This document shows, in pieces, positions 40,501 through 45,994 of a stretch of DNA of 45,994 nucleotides (positions within the stretch are counted from its first letter, which is position 1; every line of letters begins with the position of its first letter). Below the pieces are notes generated by a model that saw only the letters and a program-made list of their open reading frames with translations, was not told the DNA's origin and did not search any database. The DNA is taken from assembly GCA_027449545.1 (NCBI GenBank), contig DAIDLI010000079.1, positions 1 to 45,994 on the forward strand. Reading direction: 5' to 3'. Origin of the DNA: Acidobacteriaceae bacterium (GTDB lineage: Bacteria; Acidobacteriota; Terriglobia; Terriglobales; Acidobacteriaceae). Made by a program: the position numbers and the translations under genes.

Positions 40501-41520
40501 ATGGCAGTATTCCGCGATGTAATGCCGGCCTTCGATCTTCTGCAGCCGAACACGGCCGCCGAGGCGCAGCGCGTGCTGGCTGAGAACGGCTCCGATGCCT
40601 GGGTGATGGCCGGGGGATTGGATAGCTTCGATTGGCTTAAGGACCGCATCAAGAAGCCGCAGGTGCTGGTGGACCTGAGCGGCATCGATGAACTGCGCGG
40701 CGTGCGCACCACGAGCGACGGCGGTATCGAAATCGGGGCCATGACCACCCTTACCGATGTCGCCAATCATCCGGAGATCAAGAAGAACTATGGTGTGCTG
40801 GCCGAGGCGGTTTCGGTGGTTGCCTCGCCGCAGATTCGCAACCAGGGCACGCTGGGGGGCAACATCTCGCAGGATGTGCGCTGCTGGTACTATCGCGGCG
40901 GCTGGCCCTGCTACCGCGCCGGCGGCGACACCTGCTTTGCCGATACGCCGGTGGGCCGCAACCGCGAGCACGCCATCTTCGGGGCCGACCGCTGCGTGGC
41001 CGTGCATCCTTCGGATTCGGTGCCGGCGCTGATCGCGCTCGACGCCAAGTTCGTGGTGCAGGGCTCCAAGGGACAGCGGGTGATGGATGCCGAGGACTAC
41101 TTCATCGGTCCCGACATCGATATCACGAAAATCAACGTGCTTCAGCCCGGCGACCTGCTTACCGCCATCCGCATTCCCGCTACCTACGCCGGCGCGAAGT
41201 TCTTCTTCGAGAAGGTGCGCGATCGCAACGTGTGGGACTTCCCGCTGATGAACGTGGCTTCGGCGATGAAGCTGAGCGGCAACAATATCCAGGACATCCG
41301 CATTGCGGTGAACGCGGTTTCTCCGCGGCCCATGCGGCTGAAAAAGGTTGAAGCCGCTGTGCGCGGCAAGTCCGCCACGCCCGAGACGGGCGAGATGGCC
41401 GGCAAAATGGCCGTCGAAGGCGCGGTGCCGTTGCAGTTCAACGCATACAAGATTCCGCTGATGCGCAACCTGGTGAAGCGTGCGATCGGTGGAACACAGG
41501 AGGCGACATGGGCATCGTAA
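40501..41520 (+). CDS. FAD-binding subunit with extra four-cysteine insertion (PaoB/4-HBCR-beta type)
   Basis: A 339-aa flavoprotein subunit (FAD_binding_5 plus CO_deh_flav_C). FAD motifs AGGLDSFDWLK and IRNQGTLGGNIS are present. After the FAD motif is an insertion with Cys128, Cys137, Cys145 and Cys165 (VRCWYY, WPCYR, DTCFA, DRCVAVHPSD). E. coli PaoB and the beta subunit of 4-hydroxybenzoyl-CoA reductase carry an extra [4Fe-4S] cluster in an equivalent insertion, so this complex likely has one too. AAGGAGA lies before ATG 40501. The 3' end overlaps the cytochrome gene by 13 bases, which ties the two products together. Confidence 0.94.
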   Translation: MAVFRDVMPAFDLLQPNTAAEAQRVLAENGSDAWVMAGGLDSFDWLKDRIKKPQVLVDLSGIDELRGVRTTSDGGIEIGAMTTLTDVANHPEIKKNYGVLAEAVSVVASPQIRNQGTLGGNISQDVRCWYYRGGWPCYRAGGDTCFADTPVGRNREHAIFGADRCVAVHPSDSVPALIALDAKFVVQGSKGQRVMDAEDYFIGPDIDITKINVLQPGDLLTAIRIPATYAGAKFFFEKVRDRNVWDFPLMNVASAMKLSGNNIQDIRIAVNAVSPRPMRLKKVEAAVRGKSATPETGEMAGKMAVEGAVPLQFNAYKIPLMRNLVKRAIGGTQEATWAS

Positions 41521-42359
41521 GCTGGGCAAACAGTCCGTGGGGCCAGTCGGTCCCGCTGCATGTGGCGTGGGCCCTGATCTGGGTCGCCATCATCGCCGGC
41601 TTCTTCTTCATGGTGGTGCACACCATCTATGTGGCCGTCGTTTCGCCCAAGCACAAGCCGCGCCTCTCGCCTGCCGAGGTGGCCGCAACGCCGGAGCGCG
41701 TGCCCCGCCACTCGCTGGCCGCGCGTCTCTTCCACTGGATCATGGCGCTGTCGATGTTCGCGCTGTTGATCACCGCCTTCCTGCCCAAGGTCGGCGTTAA
41801 ATTCGACTGGGTGATGTACCACTGGATCGCGGGCCTGCTGCTCACGGTCTCGGTTCTGTTTCACATCTTTCATGCGTCGTTTGCTCTGGACTTCTGGTCC
41901 ATCTGGCCGGACAAGGCTGACCTGCGCGACGCCAAGTACCGCGTGCTGCGCTTCTTCGGCAAGCCTGCGCCCAAGCCGGAGCGCTTCGCCAAGTACCCGC
42001 TCGAAAACAAGCTCTACCACGGTGCGGTGATGCTGGCCGGGCTGGCGGTCATCGGCACCGGCCTGTTCATGCTCAAGCGCGTGGAGACGCCATTCTTCAC
42101 GCGCAATCCGTACCTGTTCAGCGACTTCACCTGGGGCGCCATGTATGTGCTGCACGGGCTTGCCGGTGTTGGTTTCATCGCGCTGATCATGGTGCACGTC
42201 TACATGGGCATCCGCCCGGAGAAGCTGCCCATCACCAAGTCGATGATCTTCGGCTGGATGAACCGCGACTTTTATCTTGAGGAGCACGATCCCCGGCGTT
42301 GGGCCGTGAAGGGATCCGCGCAGAAGAAACGGAGCCTTGCTGCAAGTGATGCCGACTGA
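41508..42359 (+). CDS. b-type cytochrome membrane subunit (formate dehydrogenase gamma/cytochrome b561-like)
   Basis: A 283-aa integral membrane protein with five predicted helices (about 16-42, 74-92, 102-124, 168-190, 210-235), fitting the Ni-hydrogenase/formate dehydrogenase cytochrome b group. Candidate haem ligands lie within helices: His76 (RLFHW), His105 and His119/122, His171 (YHGAVM), and His216 and His230 (LHGLAG, VHVYMG). AGGAGG precedes ATG 41508, inside the end of the FAD-subunit gene. It is the probable quinone-reducing anchor for the periplasmic molybdenum enzyme. PaoABC of E. coli has no such partner gene, so this coupling is unusual. Confidence 0.9.
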   Translation: MGIVSWANSPWGQSVPLHVAWALIWVAIIAGFFFMVVHTIYVAVVSPKHKPRLSPAEVAATPERVPRHSLAARLFHWIMALSMFALLITAFLPKVGVKFDWVMYHWIAGLLLTVSVLFHIFHASFALDFWSIWPDKADLRDAKYRVLRFFGKPAPKPERFAKYPLENKLYHGAVMLAGLAVIGTGLFMLKRVETPFFTRNPYLFSDFTWGAMYVLHGLAGVGFIALIMVHVYMGIRPEKLPITKSMIFGWMNRDFYLEEHDPRRWAVKGSAQKKRSLAASDAD

Positions 42360-42777
42360 GTTTCAGGTGCTCGCGGACGCGATCGAAGAAAGCTACGAAT
42401 TCACCCTCTCCTATGCGGCCCAGGGCCATGCCAGCGACGCAGGCACTCCCCAGGGCCGCCAGCTTCGCGAGCTTCTCACCCGCTCGGTTGAAGCCATGCG
42501 CGGCTTGCCGGCTGCCGGCGCTGCTGCTGTGCAGTCGGAGGGCTTGGCGCCTGCCGCGCCCTACGAGAAATTCTTCCGCGTGCTGGCCCGCGATGCAGAG
42601 GATGCGATCGCTGCGGTGGAGCTGGTGCTGGCGCAGCCGGCCATCGGTTCGCAACTCATCGATAACCTGAACGCCTCGATCCATCTGCGCGCGCTGTTGA
42701 CCGATATCTTTCTGGTGGCGGAGATCCTGGAGGCACATCAGGCCCGCTCCACCGCGTCGCAGCACGAGGTGCTGTAG
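42349..42777 (+). CDS. Unknown 142-aa helical protein of the molybdenum hydroxylase operon
   Basis: A 142-aa soluble protein, almost wholly alpha-helical by composition (EFQVLADAIEESYEFTLSYAA at the start, HLRALLTDIFLVAEILEAH near the end), with no Cys or metal motif. ATG 42349 overlaps the end of the cytochrome gene by 11 bases, so it belongs to the same operon. No family recognised. Position suggests an assembly chaperone or small accessory subunit of the enzyme, but this is inference from context only. Confidence 0.7.
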   Translation: MPTEFQVLADAIEESYEFTLSYAAQGHASDAGTPQGRQLRELLTRSVEAMRGLPAAGAAAVQSEGLAPAAPYEKFFRVLARDAEDAIAAVELVLAQPAIGSQLIDNLNASIHLRALLTDIFLVAEILEAHQARSTASQHEVL

Positions 42778-42905
42778 AGAGATTGGCGTTATGAAAGGGT
42801 GCGGCTTCGGCCGTGCCGTAGACGCCCCCATCAAAACGCTTTAGCCACTGAGGGATATTCCTCCCTCCATTGAGACCCTTTGCCGGAACCCTCGGGCATG
42901 CTCTG

Positions 42906-43268
42906 ATGTACGCACCCCAGCTCCTCGACCATTTCGAGCATCCGCGCAATGCCGGCGCTGTTCCATCGCCGGACGCCAAAGCGCGCGTGGAGAACCCGGC
43001 ATGCGGCGATGTTCTCGAACTCACGCTCAAGCTCGACGGCGACCGAATCGGCGCCATTGGATTTCAAGCCAAGGGCTGCGTGGCCTCGATGGCCTGCGGC
43101 TCGGCGATCACTGAACTGGTACGAGGCAAATCGGCAGACGAAGCGCGCAGGGTGAGCAGGGAAGAGCTGTTGCGTGCGGTGGGCGGTTTGCCGCCGGCGT
43201 CGATGCACGCCACCTATCTGGCGATTGATGCTCTGCAAGCAGCGCTTGATCAGGTGGGGCCAAAATAA
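42906..43268 (+). CDS. NifU/IscU-like iron-sulfur scaffold protein lacking the third cysteine
   Basis: A 120-aa protein with the IscU/NifU_N fold pattern: YAPQLLDHFEHPRNAG at the N-terminus, Cys33 in NPACGD, Cys58 in KGCVASMACGS, and the LPPASMHATYLAIDAL helix. In IscU the last motif is LPPxKxHCS with a ligand Cys; here Ala102 replaces it, though His101 is kept and an additional Cys64 occurs. It may act as an assembly or carrier protein for the iron-sulfur centres encoded upstream. ATG 42906 lacks a strong ribosome site. It is 128 bases after the operon's last gene and convergent with mocA. Confidence 0.88.
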   Translation: MYAPQLLDHFEHPRNAGAVPSPDAKARVENPACGDVLELTLKLDGDRIGAIGFQAKGCVASMACGSAITELVRGKSADEARRVSREELLRAVGGLPPASMHATYLAIDALQAALDQVGPK

Positions 43269-43321
43269 ACAACACCAACGACGCGCAGAACGGCCTGCAA
43301 CTCGGCCCCGGTGTTGTGCAT

Positions 43322-43948
43322 TTACTTCGATTTCGGCGCCAGCGCGGCGTACTCTTCCGGTGTATTCACTTCCACGCGCAGCAGCGGATCAGGCACGGCC
43401 ACGTATTCGAACTTCTCCGGGTGGGCGTGCTTGACCTCGCGCGCATTGCTGGTGACCGGCGCAGCGAGCAAAGCCTGGATCAACTCATGCGACGCCAGCA
43501 GCGGATGCCCGCTCCGGCCTCCGTTCTCCGGCGCCACTGCCCAGGCGCCGCGCGACCGCGCCGCTGCAAACGCCGCGCGCAATTTCGCGAGCGAATCGGC
43601 GCTCAAAGGCGGGCAGTCGACCGGCGTGATCATGGCTGCTTCGCAGCCATGATCGAGAGCCGCGCGCAGGCCGGTCTGAAGCGAGCTGAACTGGCCGCGC
43701 TCCGGCGCGGGATTGATCACAACGAGCGCTCCGCATCGCTCCGCAACCGGAGTCAGTTGTTCCACGTTGCGGCCGGCGACGACCAGGACGGCGCCGGTCA
43801 CCGGCTGGAGCGCCGCGACGGCCGCCGAGAGCAGCGTTTCTGGTCCACGGGTTTCCGGCGGCCAGGGAAGCAGGGCTTTGTCGCGGCCCATGCGCGAAGA
43901 AGCGCCCGCGGCCAGAATCACGCCGCAGATTTTGGCGGGAGTGGTCAT
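43322..43948 (-). CDS. mocA: Molybdenum cofactor cytidylyltransferase (MocA type)
   Basis: A 208-aa nucleotidyltransferase of the MobA/MocA group. The signature GVILAAGASSRMGRDKALLP (9-28) gives the LAAGxSxRMG-K nucleotide loop, and MITPVDCPPL holds the metal-binding Asp. The C-terminal segment includes SGHPLL and VEVNTPEEY. MocA-type enzymes join CTP to Mo-molybdopterin to give MCD, the cofactor of PaoABC-type oxidoreductases. MobA (GTP) and MocA are hard to separate by eye, but the pairing with xdhC and the adjacent hydroxylase favours MocA. ATG 43948 overlaps the xdhC stop by 4 bases. Confidence 0.88.
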   Translation of the reverse strand: MTTPAKICGVILAAGASSRMGRDKALLPWPPETRGPETLLSAAVAALQPVTGAVLVVAGRNVEQLTPVAERCGALVVINPAPERGQFSSLQTGLRAALDHGCEAAMITPVDCPPLSADSLAKLRAAFAAARSRGAWAVAPENGGRSGHPLLASHELIQALLAAPVTSNAREVKHAHPEKFEYVAVPDPLLRVEVNTPEEYAALAPKSK

Positions 43949-44817
43949 TCGGCGTCGCAGCAGGAGCCGGCGGAGAGCGAGGTGTCCTCTTCGAGATCCG
44001 CCATGCGCTGCGAGCGCTGGAACCAGCTCATGTGCGGCAGCGCGCGCTCGGCATGACGCCGCTCGGCGATCAGCTCAGCCATGATGGAGATGGCGATCTC
44101 CTCCGGCGTGACCGCACCGATGTCCAGGCCCACCGGCGAATGCACGCGATCGAAGAGTTCGGGTGCCAGGCCTTCTTTCACCAGCTCGCGGTACACCGTG
44201 ATCGCCTTCCGCTTGGAGCCGATCATGCCGATGTAGCGCGCCGGTGTCTGCACCGCCCAGCGCAGCACGCGCATATCGTCGCGGTGTCCTCGCGTGGCGA
44301 TCACAATGTACGCCGACTCACTCGGGCTCATCTCTGCCAGCGCCTTGTCGAACTCATCGGCGATTACCTCGCGAGCCTCGGGAAAGCGTTCGTGGCTGGC
44401 GTAGGTGTCGCGGTCGTCGGTCACGATCACCTCAAAGCCCGCGTTGCGCGCGGCCTTGTACAGTTCCAGCGAGACATGGCCGGCGCCGAAGATGTAGAGC
44501 AACGGTGCGGGCAGCACGGGTTCGATAAAGATATCCAGGGTGCCTCCGCAGACCAGGCCGGTGTCGTACTTGGGGTCCTGATTGAGATTGAAGCTGAGGG
44601 TGCGCGTCTTTTCGCTGGCAATAACTTCGCACGCGGCCTGCCAGACTTCGGCTTCGACGCAGCCGCCGCCGATCGTGCCGGCGATGGAGCCGTCGTCGCG
44701 CACCAGCATCTTGGCGCTCTTGAACGAGGGGATGGAGCCGCGCGCATTGACGATGGTGGCCACCGCGCCCCGCCGCCCCGCCCGCTGCAGCTTCACAATC
44801 TCCTCGTAGATCTCCAT
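43945..44817 (-). CDS. xdhC: XdhC/CoxI-family molybdenum hydroxylase maturation factor
   Basis: A 290-aa protein. The N-terminal XdhC/CoxI domain contains ATIVNARGSIPSFKSAKMLV and TIGGGCVEAEVW. The C-terminal Rossmann domain has LLYIFGAGHVSLELYKAA and the conserved YIGMIGSKRKA and VHSPVGLDIGAVTPEEIAISI. XdhC/PaoD proteins bind the molybdenum cofactor, protect its sulfurated form and load it into the apo-enzyme. The unusual C-terminus ends GSCCDAE, a Cys pair not part of the family core. No Shine-Dalgarno is visible before ATG 44817. It overlaps mocA, consistent with a two-gene maturation operon facing the hydroxylase operon. Confidence 0.93.
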   Translation of the reverse strand: MEIYEEIVKLQRAGRRGAVATIVNARGSIPSFKSAKMLVRDDGSIAGTIGGGCVEAEVWQAACEVIASEKTRTLSFNLNQDPKYDTGLVCGGTLDIFIEPVLPAPLLYIFGAGHVSLELYKAARNAGFEVIVTDDRDTYASHERFPEAREVIADEFDKALAEMSPSESAYIVIATRGHRDDMRVLRWAVQTPARYIGMIGSKRKAITVYRELVKEGLAPELFDRVHSPVGLDIGAVTPEEIAISIMAELIAERRHAERALPHMSWFQRSQRMADLEEDTSLSAGSCCDAE

Positions 44818-44958
44818 GGCTCGATTATTGGAGGGTGCGCAGGCGAAGTCAATCGAGGGCGGCAGAGCGGGCGGAGTGAGCGGGACTAGCGGAGCAGGGA
44901 ACGGAAGCCCACCCTAGCCGCAAAAACAAAGACGCGGCGCAGGGACGCACCCGCTTTC

Positions 44959-44982
44959 CCAGGTCTCAGAGACGAGACCTGG
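44959..44982. repeat. Intergenic palindrome, REP-like candidate
   Basis: A 9-bp perfect inverted repeat (44959-44967 with 44974-44982) around a 6-base spacer, in the gap between the aminotransferase stop (45038) and xdhC start. No T run follows on either strand, so it is not a classical terminator. Its sequence (AGGTCTC...GAGACCT followed by GGGGCACCC) has the look of dispersed intergenic palindromes seen in acidobacterial genomes; only one copy was noticed in this window. Confidence 0.5.
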
Positions 44983-45037
44983 GGCACCCCGCTTGAGTGC
45001 CAGGGGCGCAGGAAGGTGCGGTCACGGGACAGGATGC

Positions 45038-45994
45038 TCACAGATTCTTCTTTGCCCAGGCCTCGATGCGATCGGCCGCCTCCATCAGGTTTTCCATCGA
45101 GTTGGCTACGCTGAAGCGCAGATAGCCCTGCCCGTATTGTCCGAACGAAGTTCCCGCCAGCGCGGCTACGCCGGCCTGTTCCAGCAGCGCCGTCTCCAGG
45201 CGCTTGGCCTCCCATCCGGTGCCGGTAATGTTCGCGAAGACGTAGAAGGCGCCCTTCGGCATGAGGGCGCTGAAGCCCTTGATGCGGTTCAGCCGATCGA
45301 CAAATGCGCGGCAGCGGCTGGCGAAGGCGGCGCGCATCTCGGCCACCGGATCCTGGTTGCCGCGGATGGCCTCGATGCCGGCGATCTGCGTAAAGCTCGC
45401 GGTGCAGGAGTTGGAGTTGGTCATCAGGCGCGTGATCTGCGCAGCCAGATCGGTACGCATGACGCCGTAACCCATGCGCCATCCGGTCATCGCGTAGGTC
45501 TTGGAGAAGCCGTCGAGCAGAATAGTGCGGTCCTTCATGCCCGGCACGCTCATGATCGAGAAGGGTTCGCCTTCGAACTGGAGCTGGCAGTAGATCTCGT
45601 CGGAGAGCACGAAGAGATCGCGATTGCCGATCGCTTTGGCTACGCGTTCGATGTCGGCGCGCGACAGCACGCCCCCGGTCGGGTTCTGCGGCGAGTTCAG
45701 GATGATGAGCTTGGTGCGGTCGGTGATGAGGGCAGCGAGATCATTGACGTCCATGGCGAAGTCGCGCTCTTCACGGAGCGGGACAGGAACGGCCTTGCCA
45801 CCGACGTAGTGGATCATCGACTCATAGATGGGGAAACCGGGATTGGGATAGATGACCTCATCGCCTTCATCGATGAGCGCGAGCATGGAGAAGAAGATGA
45901 TGGGCTTGCCGCCAGGAACGACAACGACCTGCTCGGGTGCGACGGGAATGCCGCGGGTGCGGCCGACGTAGGCGGCGATGGTCTCGCGGAGCTC
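45038..45994 (-). CDS. Aspartate-type aminotransferase, class I/II (N-terminus outside window)
   Basis: 318 residues are visible; the frame stays open to the window edge, so the protein start is missing (about 70-80 residues expected). PLP-enzyme motifs: VVPGGKPIIFFSMLAL and YPNPGFPIYESM near the start, NSPQNPTGGVL (substrate/PLP-binding Asn), LSDEIYCQL (Asp and Tyr contacting PLP) and the Schiff-base Lys in DGFSKTYAMTGWRMGYG. The C-terminal domain ends YLRFSVANSMENLMEAADRIEAW with the carboxylate-binding Arg. The sequence fits the Igamma-like AspB group; the exact amino acid substrate cannot be fixed. Confidence 0.92.
   Translation of the reverse strand, partial: ELRETIAAYVGRTRGIPVAPEQVVVVPGGKPIIFFSMLALIDEGDEVIYPNPGFPIYESMIHYVGGKAVPVPLREERDFAMDVNDLAALITDRTKLIILNSPQNPTGGVLSRADIERVAKAIGNRDLFVLSDEIYCQLQFEGEPFSIMSVPGMKDRTILLDGFSKTYAMTGWRMGYGVMRTDLAAQITRLMTNSNSCTASFTQIAGIEAIRGNQDPVAEMRAAFASRCRAFVDRLNRIKGFSALMPKGAFYVFANITGTGWEAKRLETALLEQAGVAALAGTSFGQYGQGYLRFSVANSMENLMEAADRIEAWAKKNL

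Noticed and set aside
37879-41529. A 1216-codon open frame on the minus strand opposite the molybdenum hydroxylase genes
   Set aside because: It is antisense to three genes with clear domains and motifs; its product has no domain and is Arg/His/Ala-rich, the usual shadow of high-GC codon bias.
43270-43318. Long-range inverted repeat (ACAACACC/GGTGTTGT) between the NifU-like gene and mocA as a terminator
   Set aside because: The 8-bp stem encloses a 33-base loop and no T run follows; too weak to call.

Overview
The window reads as chromosomal DNA of a free-living member of the Acidobacteriota, probably class Terriglobia (Acidobacteriaceae). This placement is inferred from gene content and high-GC codon use: a GWxTD-domain protein followed by a carboxypeptidase-regulatory-domain outer-membrane protein, secreted WxxGxW/Gly-rich proteins, a DUF3224 protein, a sedolisin (S53) peptidase and a compact murC-ftsQ-ftsA-ftsZ cluster. 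No rRNA, tRNA, CRISPR array, insertion sequence or prophage was found. All coordinates and start codons were derived by reading the sequence; family names are recognised from motifs, not from database searches.

Layout. 1-4.6 kb: the tail of an unidentified gene with a strong terminator, a holin-IV-type membrane protein, a LolA-like exported protein, a GH24 lysozyme, RlpA, and two secreted repeat proteins on the minus strand, each with its own terminator. 4.9-12.5 kb: DUF3224 protein, then murC-ftsQ-ftsA-ftsZ and a penicillin-binding protein with a basic repeat linker. 12.7-17.5 kb: DedA-rhodanese fusion, convergent S53 peptidase, UbiD-family decarboxylase, and two small minus-strand genes, one resembling the N-terminal part of an AbiEi-like antitoxin. 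18-20.2 kb: a MacA-like adaptor and a LolD/MacB-type ATPase with no permease next to them. 20.5-24 kb: GWxTD protein and an outer-membrane beta-barrel candidate. 24-25.4 kb: rpsP-khpA-rimM on the minus strand. 25.7-27.1 kb: M48 metalloprotease.

27.5-37 kb is a polysaccharide synthesis and export operon: a WecG/TagA glycosyltransferase fused to a STAS domain, an O-antigen ligase/polymerase-like protein, a GT2 glycosyltransferase, a Wzx-type flippase, a Wza-type export protein, and a Wzc-like co-polymerase whose kinase P-loop has lost its lysine. The last four genes are joined by overlapping stop/start codons.

37.3-44.8 kb is the most interesting region. It holds a Tat-exported [2Fe-2S] subunit, a molybdopterin subunit and an FAD subunit with a four-cysteine insertion, which together resemble the periplasmic aldehyde oxidoreductase PaoABC. 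A five-helix b-type cytochrome overlaps the FAD gene, and an unknown 142-aa helical protein follows. Next come a NifU-like scaffold that lacks one cluster cysteine and, in convergent orientation, the cofactor maturation pair xdhC-mocA. The simplest reading is a periplasmic molybdenum hydroxylase that passes electrons to the quinone pool through its own cytochrome b. The window ends inside an aspartate-type aminotransferase.
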